NCBI RefSeq assembly: GCF_037975245.1
Contig: NC_092572.1
Span: 2,267,501 to 2,331,500, forward strand
Source: Apostichopus japonicus
Taxonomy: Eukaryota > Echinodermata > Holothuroidea > Aspidochirotida > Stichopodidae
DNA: 64,000 nucleotides
Direction: 5' to 3'
Positions 1 through 12,800 of the stretch are shown here, piece after piece. The stretch's first letter is position 1. Each line of letters starts with the position of its first letter. The translations under genes and the position numbers were made by a program. The notes under the pieces were generated by a model, which worked only from the letters and a program-made list of their open reading frames with translations, made no database searches and was not told the origin of the DNA.

Positions 1-540
1 AAATGTCCTCACTAACACCAATGTTACAGATATATATGAGATGTCCACACTAACACTGAGGTTAAAGATATAATGAGATGTCCACACTAACACCAAGATT
101 ACAGATATATGATTAGATATCCACACTAACACCAATGTTACATATATATAAAGAGATGTCCACACTAACACCAAGGTTACTGATATATGATGAAATGTCC
201 TCACTAACACCAATGTTACAGATATATATGAGATGTCCACACTAACACTGAGGTTAAAGATATAATGAGATGTCCACACTAACACCAATATTACAGATAT
301 ATGATTAGATATCCACACTAACACCAATGTTACATATATATAAAGAGATGTCCACATTAACACCAAGGTTACAGCTATATGATGAGATATTCACACTAAA
401 ACCAATATTACAGATATATAATGAGATGTCCACACTAACACCAAGGTTACAGATATGTGATGAGATGTCCACACTAACACCAAGGTTACAGATATATAAT
501 GAGGTGTCCACACTAACACAAATGTTACAGACATTGCTTA
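1..540. repeat. Minisatellite, ~38-39 bp unit with higher-order period
   Basis: Tandem copies of a unit of about 38-39 bp containing ATGTCCACACTAACACCAA and TTACAGATATATGAT. The block that starts at position 1 recurs from about 195 with the same variants in the same order, so several units amplified together as a ~194-bp higher-order repeat. It lies in a UBE4A intron. Open frames across it on both strands (about 305-623) are repeat artefacts. From 541 to 744 I see only intron sequence leading to an acceptor. Confidence 0.9.
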
Positions 541-744
541 AGATCATGGAACCTTGGGACAACTATTTAACAGACTCCCCCTTTTTACACTCTTCCTTTC
601 TCCTTGATAAAATGAAAATGTGAGTATTTTTTTCTAGTCCCATTCAGTTTCCCTGGTCCCCTTATTTAATTGACCCTCCTGTAACTTTCCTTTCCTTTGT
701 CAGGTCTGCAAGTGATAACAATGTGTTTCTTTCTTTTCTAATAG

Positions 745-862
745 CTTCTCTCTGAGTGGAACAAGAGGATGCACCAGATATTTAAATCAATCTTCAAATC
801 CTCGACAGAGAACCGTAACAGGCTTCTATATTGGATTGGCAGCTGTTTGAATGCAAACAAAT
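745..862 (+). CDS. UBE4A: UBE4A exon a (first in window)
   Basis: Follows a TTTTCTAATAG acceptor and ends at GTAAGA. It encodes [18 protein letters not shown] and then [15 protein letters not shown], part of the Ufd2 core. It ends in phase 1. Confidence 0.85.
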
Positions 863-3800
863 GTAAGACTTTGAATTTAGGAGACAAACAACTCATATAT
901 CTTTGCGACAAGTCCATCTGTTATTCTACATTTCAAAGTTAACCAGGAAGTCTAGCCAGACATATTTCTTTTTGAATCTCTTTACCCAAGAATCGCAAAA
1001 AGTGAAAGTACATTGACTGGAAAAGAAAAGAAGAAGAAAAATCACATGAACTTGAAAGCAAAACTTCAGGAAAACTCCAAAATTGATATGTCATTAAGAT
1101 TGTATTTCTCAAGCTTTAATGATAAGTACTTTCTCTGAGAGTGAAAGTCAAATGAAAGTTGATGAGCTTATGATGTAAATTACTTTCTATTTGGTTTGCT
1201 GGAAAGTGATTTATAGTTTTCAGTTGGAAGTTGTCCATCTTGAGTATGACCTGACATTAATTAGGACATCCAATTGAATGCTCAATTGTAGGACGTTCTT
1301 CTGACTTCTCATGAGACCTAGCAGCTTCAACAGCTTTGGTGTCTTTCAAGTCATGAAAGGTCTAAGTAATTTGTGATGGAGTTAAAAAACAGATCCTGGG
1401 ATAAAAAAATCAGGCCTGCCCTTACAGTTTCAAGAATTGTGGAAAGAGAGAAACACAGTAATTTACCACAATGACTGTATCTAAGAACACCATACTGTAT
1501 GTAGAGAAATTCTGTAGAGAGTATATATATATAGAGCATCTTTATGAGAAATTATATATATAGTATCCATGTATAGAGTATATATAGAGAGAAATTATAT
1601 AGAGTATACATGTATAGAGTATATAGAGAGAAATTATATAGAGTTTATACATGTATAGAGTATATAGAGAGAAATTATATAGAGTTTATACATGTATAGA
1701 GTATATATATAGAGTATAATTATATATAGACTATACATGTGTAGACTTTATTTATCTAAAGTTTATGTACAGAAAGTATATATAGCATACATGTGTACAG
1801 AGTATGTTTATAGTATATTAAGAGAAATTATGTACAGAGTATGTAAAGAATATATATGTATAGTATTTAAAGAAAAATTATATATACTATAAAGAGAGAG
1901 TATATGTAGATAAATTTCCCAAGGAAGGATTAGTTTGGATGATTAGTTAGGTGTTTTTTGTATAATTCTTCCTAGGAGTAGATCAAATTAAGGACTTAGC
2001 AAAAACAACTGTCAAAGCTGAAGTTGGAAAACAGTTCCCTGTGTGAAAAAACCTTCCCAGATTCATGGTGTCTTTCACCCAAGACTTTGTTTTACTCTCA
2101 CTTAAAGCTCATGCTGTCATTCACTGAGATTATGTTTTTTTTTGTACTCTTCCTAACAGCTCGTGTTAAACTTTGGTCCAGGCAGTCCTTTGACTTCCGT
2201 GTGAAATATTGTAGCAATGAATTCTTCCTCAACTTAGCGGCAGTTCTTCTCCGTTTATGTGAGCCCTTCTGTAAGCCGGGGAGTGATGCAATAGTATCTG
2301 TTAATCTGTCGTATTGTGAAGTACCTGTTAATGATGCAACTCCAGAGAAGGGTATGGCTTCAGTCGGTGTTCATACAAGAGGTATGTCCAATCAATCCTC
2401 AGTTACACCAAGGATCCCATGATACATCAATACATCATCTTCATTCGCAAAGAGAGAATGAACTCCTCACATTCTTTTGTAATAGTGGCTGAAAAAATAC
2501 CTAAACGTGTGTCATTTTTGCAGTAACACATATGCTAACTTGTAAGATTAGTTTTGTCTCCATGATATTAGTTTTGTCTTCATAAGATTAGTTTGTTCTC
2601 CATAAGATTAGTTTGGTCTCAATAAAATTAGTTTGGTCTCAATAAGATTAGTTTTGTCTCCATGATGTTAGTTTTGTCTCCATGAGAATAGTTTAATCTC
2701 CATGAGACTAGTTTTGTCTGCATAAGATCAATTTTGTCTCCATAAGATTAGTTTTGTCTCCATAAGGTCTGTTTTGTCTCCATATGAAGATGAGTTTTGT
2801 GAGATTGAAAGGTTAGTATTACACCTGTACAAAATTGAAGATCGGAGACCATTTTGTAGTATATTTTGTAGTATATTTGCATTAGGTACAGATAACCTTT
2901 CCTGGAAACTGACTTATAAAGCAGTGAATAGTTTTCAGTACTGATTGCTAAAACCACCAGGTGCTTTGTGTGTAATATTATATGCTACAGAACCCACAAT
3001 ATATTATATGTTACAGAACCTACAATATCATATGATATGTTACAGAACCAACAATATCATATTATATGTTAGAGAACCCATAATATTATATTATATGTTA
3101 CAGAACCTACAATATCATCTAATATGTTACAGAACCTACAATATCATATTATATGTTACAGAACCTACAATATCATATTATGTTTTACAGAACCTACAAT
3201 ATATCATATTATGTTACAGAACCCACAATATAATATTACATGTTAAAGAACCTAAGATATCATATTAGATATGTTACAGAACCCACAATATGATATTATA
3301 GGTTACAGAATCTTATCATATTATGTTACAGAACCCACACTATGATATTATATATATGGAACCTACAATATCATCTAATATGTTACAGAATCCACACTAC
3401 ATGGCTAGTATTTTCTGAGCATGCAGACACCCTACTGCAAATTCTCTAACTCTCTTTATTCCTTCTTTTCTAGGTTTGGCAGAAGTAACAAAACTTATCA
3501 AAAGAGAGGGAGAGACCCCACTTGAGAGGCCAAGACAACCTTTCAAGTTTGTGACGGATATTTATTTTCTGACACAGCAGTGCATGAACCTAGGCTTCCA
3601 TGTATTACTGGAAGACTTCTACACTCTCAACCGACAACTTCATCAACTGCAGGAAGCTTATCGTGATGCGACTGCCACAGGTGGGGGCGCCACAGGCAAT
3701 CCTCTGATCACTAGACTTCATGAAGAAATGGAAAAAGGTGAGTGGTGAAGTAAAGACACAACCCTCAGTCTCCGAAAAGAATTGCAATTTCAGCGGCTTA

Positions 3801-6800
3801 AAAAGCAAGGTCAATTTTCTCAAAAAAAGAGCAAAAATATCTGCAATTTATACTTTAGATGTATCACTTTATTAATTTGATAATAGAAACATAATATTTC
3901 CTGTGATTCAAGCAAAGAACCATATCCGTGTGACAAATGAAGGAATCTAGTTGGACAGAAGTTGCAAAGTTGTATTAATGTTTTAAAGTATTTGAAGTAG
4001 CAATGGTTCTTATATACATGATAGTAACCTTTTCTTTAATGTGAATACTTCATACTATCAATCATACAATCATTAATAACTGTATTCTACTATTATATGA
4101 TTCAGTATTCAGTATTCCATATCTTATATGACTGCCATATTTATTATTAACTGACTCTCTGAAATTAAAAAGATAATGATACCCATATGTCAAAATCTTT
4201 TTACAGAATTATTAAAACTAATAATAATCACAATGAATTTTTTTCTTTTAGCTATGTCTCAATTCTTGGCATATCGTTCAGCTCTGCTAGAGAGCACTTT
4301 CGTTGAGAATGGACTCTACTACCACATAGCTTCAACACGCCTATTATGCCATTCCATCTCTTCTGAGGGAGATAATTCCAAGCTTCGACAACCAACACTA
4401 CCTCTCCCAGAGAAAGCACCAGATATACTGACAGCAATCCCAGAACTCATAGCTGAAAATGCCATCGACTTTTTGATGTTTCTACGGCGATTCAATGAGC
4501 AGAAGCTGGAGGACGCTGGCGATGCTCTCGCCAATGTTATGACATTTGTGATTTTATTCATGGGAAACAAGAAATTTATGAATAATCCTCACCTCAGAGC
4601 TAAACTTGCAGAGGTCCTTGAGGGATTATTACCGATAAGAGAAGATGGGAATAGAGCTTCAATTGCCATGTAAGTATTGAAATAATTTAATGTTTGTTGA
4701 AAACAAGGGAATGTTGTAGAGAAAAGGGTTCTTCATATACAACCTGAAAACTTGAAGGAACTAAGAAATTTCTTCATTGTTTTCAAATATTTATTTAGTT
4801 TGATAGAGGAGTCATCTTTTCAGTTTTCCCTGCTACTAGTACTGCTATAAGTAAGAAGTCTGTTTTATGGATCCCCACCATGCCCTACAGACTGCATGGG
4901 ATCAAACGTTTACAGTGTTTTACGGATCAGCACCATGTCCCACAGACTGCATGGGATCAAACATTAACAGTGTTTTAAGGATCAGAACCATGTCCCACAG
5001 ACTGCATGGGATCAAACATTAACAGTGTTTTACAGATCAGAACCATGTCCCACAGACTGCATGGGATCAAACATTAACAGTGTTTTATGGATCAGCACCA
5101 TGTCCCACAGACTGCATGGGATCAAACATTAATAGCATGCCAGCCTCCTAACCAGCACATTTAAGCTTTTATTTCTCTTACATTCGGTTGGTTTAATCTT
5201 TCAGATTCCATCGTGAAAGAATGTTCAAGGAACATACCTTAGACGTTCAGTTATCCCATGCTGTGCTCAGTATCTTTGTGGACATTGAATTCACTGGAGA
5301 TGAACATCAGTTTGAACAGAAATTCAACTATCGAAGACCAATGTACAAAATCATCAAGTACTTATGGGGACTAGAAAAACACAAAAACTGCTTCAAGGTA
5401 TCAATTAAGTTCTTATTTTTAATTTTGTTTGCATTATTTGTTGTATTGGTTTCTTCTATTTTTATTAATTTTGTTGATGTTTGTTCAATCCTGCCCTAGT
5501 CTTCTTTGTGTGGTTCCTGTAGACAACTTGTTATCTGGCTGCAAAACTGCTCCCCGTACAGCTGACTAACCATAATCCTGCTCATATTTATCACAGATTT
5601 GTAAAGAGAAATATACCTGGCTTCAAAAAAGGTTGTTTATGGAAGTAAGAGAACCTCTCATTTTAATCCTAGCAATATCAGTTATCCTTTGAAGAATCCC
5701 CTGTTAGGATCAGAATGTCAGGCCATCTAAAGTTTACATAACTATGAAAGTTCTTCGTCCAGGACTGAACAGCAGGAAAGCTTGTCCTGGACTGAAAGAG
5801 GCAGATGTTGTTCTTCTCTTGGTGTTTGAATGTTTCAGCACTCCATTAAATCAAAATTTATTGTCCATGTCTTACTCATCACTTTCTTTCTCAGATTCTT
5901 GCAAAGGAAGCACTCCTATCGATTGAGGACCACCCTGCACCCCTCTTCCTGCAATTCATCAATCTCTTAGTTAACGATGCAATCTTTATGCTTGATGAAG
6001 CAATGACTGTAAGTGATCAGCTACGTTTAAACCACTCATTGGAAACTAAAGACAAAGTTCGATATTGTAAATAAAAGTGATTCCTGAACATTTTTGATAC
6101 TCTTAGTCAGCCATTTCTCCTGATAATTCTCCTCTCATGTTAACTTCATGACTCCCCTTCAGATTCTCATAATGCTTGTAAGCTCACCAACATGTTGTAA
6201 AATATACTATAAAGCTTAAGTTGGTGGGGTAAGAGGAGGAATGGGGGGGGGGGAGGTGAGGGGTTGCATTATATGGACAATCTAACATTGATTACAGATC
6301 TCACTATTAGAGACAGAAAAATGTTACTGAAAGTAGATGTTTGATTTCTAATTAGTAGTCAAGTTTGGAGTAGTCTAAGTATGCTGCCTCATTCTTCCAT
6401 TTCCTATTTGCAAATTCATAGCACTTGAAGAGTATACGAGAGTATGAACTTCAGAAGGAAAGTGGAGAATTCCAAAGTCTTCCTCAGCAAGAACAACAGC
6501 AGAGAGAACGACAAGTTAGGACATCCACTGCCGTAGCTAGGTTCTTTAATGTCATGTCTCGTGAATCTGTGGCCTGTCTGGCATTCATCACTGAAGGTAA
6601 ACTTGATCAATTGCCAAACAACATCAGAAAAATCAAGATAATATTGAGCATACATCTACCACCAAGCCATTTGTTACCCCTGACCATACCGTCACCCCAT
6701 TTTGTGGCTTGCAGTATTGTAGTTCTGTTAATATATAGAATATTGATTAACATGAAGTCATGAATCAATAGAAGTACTGTAAATCAAGTTTCTTCTGTCA

Positions 6801-9800
6801 GTAGTAACTATCTGGAGTTAAATTATAACCTATGATCTTTTCTGTTTGCTTTTCATATAATCTTTAAATATCATTGTTTTCCTTTTCTTTCATTTGTCAG
6901 AAATTAAAGATATTTTCACTCATCCAGTCATGGTGGAAAGGATTGCTGCAATGTTTAATGACTTCCTATTGAAGCTGGTTAGTAGTCTTTACTTCAAAAC
7001 TTGTTGCTTGTGATTTGTGTGTCCAAGTTGTAATTTAGTGACCGATTTAATCGATATTTTAAAAAGATTACTAACATAATCTAAACTATTTATATTGTAT
7101 TAACAAAGTTTCATATCATCCATCCTTTCCCCCATGTACTTACGGGGTGCTTTGGATGAAGAAAGTTTCAACTGACAAAGATTACAAGGTCTTTTATAGC
7201 TGACTGTGAATGGTATTAAAGCTCTCATCAATGACTCGCAGTATAACATGTGGTTCTAAATTTGTTAAACTAGTAAGATCCTTCAGTAGGCTCCAAGAAT
7301 GAGCGTATCCTATACCGAGCTATTCAAAACATGCTTGCTACGTTCCGATCAAATAGCTACAAATCATGCAAGTGTCATACTTGTGAAAAAAGTGTTTTAT
7401 TTGCAGAAACATCCAAACTTGGTTAAACTTGTGTAAGTAGTTTCAACTTTGTGAAGTATCTCAACTCCATGCTTGTAGCAGGGGAATATTAGAATCCAAG
7501 GTATTAATGACTTAAAATTATAGTCCTTTATTTATTGAAGAAAGAAGAAACAAAGAATTAAATTAATATTCTTAACCTTTTACTTGGGTGTCTGGGTGAA
7601 TTATTTGAACTGAACTAATATTGGTAGAATAGTCTCTATTCAAACCCGCTAAATTGTACCCTGCTCTTGTAGGTGCCCATTGGTGGCAAATGTTCCAGTG
7701 AGGATAGGTGATATAAAGTTTTCAACAATTATGTGTACAACCATTAGCATATTTTATGAGCAAAGAATTATTTATTTTTTTAAAGATAAAATGGTATGAA
7801 AAGTTTGAAACCAGTCGATCTGCTTAAAGCTAAATTTCATTATCCGCAACCAAGGTCAAAGTTTGTTTTACTTATCGCAGGTTGGCAAGAAAAGTGCAGA
7901 ATTGAAGGTGAGAGACTTTAGTAAACTGGAGTTTAACCCCGGCCAGCTAGTCCAAGATATTTGCCAGGTTTACATCAATCTTGGAGACAAAGATGAGTTC
8001 TGCAGGGCCGTATCGCAAGACGGAAGGTCGTACGACGCTAATCTCTTTGCCAAAGCTGAGGATGTGCTGCGGAAGATTGTCACTTCCATTGAAATAATGG
8101 AGGAACTGAAGAAATTCAGTGACCGAGTCAAGGTTTGTTATATCTGTAATCATAGTAAGATTGTTACTTCCATTGATGGAGGAACTGGAGAAATTCAGTG
8201 ACCGAGTCAAGGTTTGTTATATCTGTAATCATAGTAAGATTGTTACTTCCATTGAAATAATGGAGGAACTGGAGAAATTCAGTGACCGAGTCAAGGTTTG
8301 TTATATCTATAATCAGAGTAAGATTGTTACTTCCATTGAAATAATGGAGGAACTGGAGAAATTCAGTGACCGAGTCAAGGTTTGTTATATCTGTAATCAT
8401 AGTAAGATTGTTACTTCCATTGATGGAGGAACTGGAGAAATTCAGTGACCAAGTCAAGGTTTGTTATATCTGTAATCAGAGTAAGATTGTTACTTCCATT
8501 GAAATAATGGAGGAACTGGAGAAATACAGTGACCGAGTCAAGGTTTGTTATATCCGTAATCATAGTAAGATTGTCACTTCCATTGAAATAATGGAGGAAC
8601 TGAAGAAATTCAGTGACCGAGTCAAGGTTTGTTATATCTGTAATCATAGTAAGATTGTTACTTCCATTGAAATAATGGAGGAACTGGAGAAATTCAGTGA
8701 CCGAGTCAAGGTTTGTTATATCTGTATTCATAGTAAGATTGTTACTTCCATTGAAATAATGGAGGAACTGGAGAAATTCATTGACCGAGTCAAGGTTTGT
8801 TATATCTGTAATCATAGTAAGATTGGTTCTTCCATTGAAATAATGGAGGAACTGGAGAAATTCAGTGACCGAGTCAAGGTTTGTTATATCTGTAATCAGA
8901 GTAAGATTGTTACTTCCATTGATGGAGGAACTGGAGAAATTCAGTGACCGAGTCAAGGTTTGTTATATCTGTAATCATAATAAGATTGTTACTTCCATTG
9001 AAAAATGGAGGAACTGGAGAAATTCAGTGACCGAGTCAAGGTTTGTTATATCTGTAATCATAGTAAGATTATTACTTCCATTGAAATAATGGAGGAACTG
9101 GAGAAATTCAGTGACCGAGTCAAGGTTTGTTATATCTGTAATCATAGTAAGATTGTTACTTCCATTGAAATAATGGAGGAACTGGAGAAATTCAGTGACC
9201 GAGTCAATGTTTGTTATATTTGTAATCAGAGTAAGATTGTTACTTCCATTGATGGAGGAACTGGAGAAATTCAGTGACCGAGTCAAGGTTTGTTATATCT
9301 GTAATCAGAGTAAGATTGTTACTTCCATTGATGGAGGAACTGGAGAAATTCAGTGACTGAGTCAAGGTTTGTTATATCTGTAATCATAGTAAGATTGTTA
9401 CTTCCATTGAAATAATGGAGGAACTGGAGAAATTCAGTGACCGAGTCAATGTTTGTTATATCTGTAATCAGAGTAAGATTGTTACTTCCATTGATGGAGG
9501 AACTGGAGAAATTTAGTGACCGAGTCAAGGTTTGTTATATCTGTAATCAGAGTAAGATTGTTACTTCCATTGATGGAGGAACTGGAGAAATTCAGTGACC
9601 GAGTCAAGGTTTGTTATATCTGTAATCAGAGTAAGATTGTTACTTCCATTGATGGAGGAACTGGAGAAATTCAGTGACCGAGTCAAGGTTTGTTATATCT
9701 GTAATCATAGTAAGATTGTTACTTCCATTGAAATAATGGAGGAACTGGAGAAATTCAGTGACCGAGTCAAGGTTTGTTATATCTGTAATCATAGTAAGAT

Positions 9801-12800
9801 TGTTACTTCCATTGAAATAATGGAGGAACCGGAGAAATTCAGTGACCAAGTCACTGTTTGTTATATCTGTAATCAGAGTAAGATTGTTACTTCCATTGAT
9901 GAAGGAACTGGAGAAATTCAGTGACCGAGTCAAGGTTTGTTATATCTGTAATCATAGTAAGATTGTTACTTCCATTGAAATAATGGAGGAACTGGAGAAA
10001 TTCAGTGACTAAGTCAAGGTTTGTTATATCTGTAATCATAGTAAGATTGTTACTTCCATTGAAATAATGGAGGAATTGGAGAAATTCAGTGACCGAGTCA
10101 AGGTTTGTTATATCTGTAATCATAGTAAGATTGTTACTTCCATTGAAATAATGGAGGAACTGGAGAAATTCAGTGACCAAGTCAAGGTTTGTTATATCTG
10201 TAATCATAGTAAGATTGTTACTTCCATTGAAATAATGGAGGAATTGGAGAAATTCAGTGACCGAGTCAAGGTTTGTTATATCTGTAATCATAGTAAGATT
10301 GTTACTTCCATTGATGAAGGAACTGGAGAAATTCAGTGACCGAGTCAAGGTTTGTTATATCTGTAATCATAGTAAGATTGTTACTTCCATTGAAATAATG
10401 GAGGAACTGGAGAAATTCAGTGACTAAGTCAAGGTTTGTTATATCTGTAATCATAGTAAGATTGTTACTTCCATTGAAATAATGGAGGAATTGGAGAAAT
10501 TCAGTGACCGAGTCAAGGTTTGTTATATCTGTAATCATAGTAAGATTGTTACTTCCATTGAAATAATGGAGGAACTGGAGAAATTCAGTGACCAAGTCAA
10601 GGTTTGTTATATCTGTAATCAGAGTAAGATTGTTACTTCCATTGAAATAATGGAGGAATTGGAGAAATTCAGTGACCGAGTCAAGGTTTGTTATATCTGT
10701 AATCATAGTAAGATTGTTACTTCCATTGAAATAATGGAGGAACTGGAGAAATTCAGTGACCAAGTCAAGGTTTGTTATATCTGTAATCATAGTAAGATTG
10801 TTACTTCCATTGAAATAATGGAGGAACTGAAGAAATTCAGTGACCGAGTCAATGTTTGTTATATCTGTAATCAGAGTAAGATTGTTACTTCCATTGATGG
10901 AGGAACTGGAGAAATTCAGTGACCGATTGTTATATCTGTCATCATAGTAAGATTGTTACTTCCATTGAAATAATGGAGGAATTGGAAAAATTCAGTGACC
11001 GAGTCAAGGTTTGTTATATCTGTAATCATAGTAAGATTGTTACTTCCATTGAAATAATGGAGGAATTGGAGAAATTCAGTGACCGAGTCAATGTTTGTTA
11101 TATTTGTAATCAGAGTAAGATTGTTACTTCCATTGATGGAGGAACTGGAGAAATTCAGTGACCGAGTCAAGGTTTGTTATATCTGTAATCAGAGTAAGAT
11201 TGTTACTTCCATTGATGGAGGAACTGGAGAAATTCAGTGACTGAGTCAAGGTTTGTTATATCTGTAATCATAGTAAGATTGTTACTTCCATTGAAATAAT
11301 GGAGGAACTGGAGAAATTCAGTGACCGAGTCAATGTTTGTTATATCTGTAATCATAGTAAGATTGTTACTTCCATTGAAATAATGGAGGAATTGGAGAAA
11401 TTCAGTGACCGAGTCAAGGTTTTGTTATAATTGTAATCAGAGTAAGATTTAACTGTTACCTATTCCAGGACAATTGACCCAGTGGCCTACCTTTGTTTGG
11501 TTGAAAGATGATCCTACAGTCTTCTCTATCAGTGAGCGATAAGAATATTTGTGAGGAACGATTGTTGCACAATCTGAGAAACCATTGGTCTAGTTTTAGA
11601 CATGTCGTCATTTGAAGTCATGTGATAGAAGGGCCCTTTTGTCAGTGAGTGCTGTGTTGACTTTTTGCTACCAGGAGGTGAAAGCTATCATTATTTGATT
11701 ATTTCCTCCCACATTTCTGCATGGAATGAAAACAGTTTTGTCACTGTGAGTAATTCCAGTACTATATCTGGTCTTAGAACTCAAGAGATATATTGATTCC
11801 TTGAAATTCCATCAATGCATTGGACCCTTGTGCACTTCCTCTCTTATAAGAAACTTTCAGGTAGGACCAGTTTACTCCATCTGTTCCAGGTCAAACTTCT
11901 GGTAACACCAGTGATGTTGAGATTGATTGACATGCACAACTGTTATCCTCCAGTGTCTGTATCCTCTAATATGTAGCAGCTAGCTGTCTTATAATGTCTT
12001 GTCATTCTACATATTACAGGAGTTTGTTGTACCAATTTACCTCCTCACCCCCCCCCCCCCCTTCCCTCTCTCCATGTCTTCCAGGTCAAACTTCTGGTAA
12101 CACCAGTGATATTGAGAGTGATTTACATGCACAACTACATTCCTCCTTTGTCTGTAACTTCTAATATGTAGCAGCTAGCTGTCTTATGTCTTGTCATTCT
12201 ACATATAACAGGAGTTTGCACAAGAGCAGGTGAGGGAAGAGGAAGCATTTGCAGACGCACCTGAGGAGTTTATGGATCCAGTCACGTGTACAATTATGAA
12301 TGACCCGGTGACCCTGCCATCTTCTAAAGTTAACGTAGACAGATCCGTTATATCAAGACATTTGTTGAGGTAAGCACCTTCATCAGTTATTGGAAGGAAA
12401 TTCAGAAATTGAGGTAACTTGAAAAATCACACTGATAGTAGTAGTGACATAATCAAAGCATGAAGATTATGTTTATATAAAAATTGGTAGATAAATATCT
12501 AAAAAATGTCATTTGAGACCGAACAGATGTTAGGATACTTTTAATTGTGAAAATTTGCAATCAAAAAGGTTTGTACAGGTGGAAGAAGAGTCGGTGTTAT
12601 ATTTTGATTAGATTTTATCATGTTTCAAAGCATATCACCTGTGTTTCAGTGATAGGTTAAGTTCTAATTTAAGTTCAGCTAAACTAGCATAATTCTAATG
12701 CTATTTACCAGCTATTCCTCTCTACCCAACAGTGACCACACGGATCCTTTCAACCGTTCTCCTCTTACAATGGATCAGGTGATACCAAATACAGAGCTGA

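Noticed and set aside
8119-11161. Frames with repeating [21 protein letters not shown] on + and [16 protein letters not shown] on -
   Set aside because: They are readings of the 84-bp array through donor sites; 79-bp variant units break the frame repeatedly, and the sequence is intronic.
8133-11450. CRISPR-like array
   Set aside because: Units are contiguous 84/79-bp tandem copies without unique spacers, and the context is eukaryotic.
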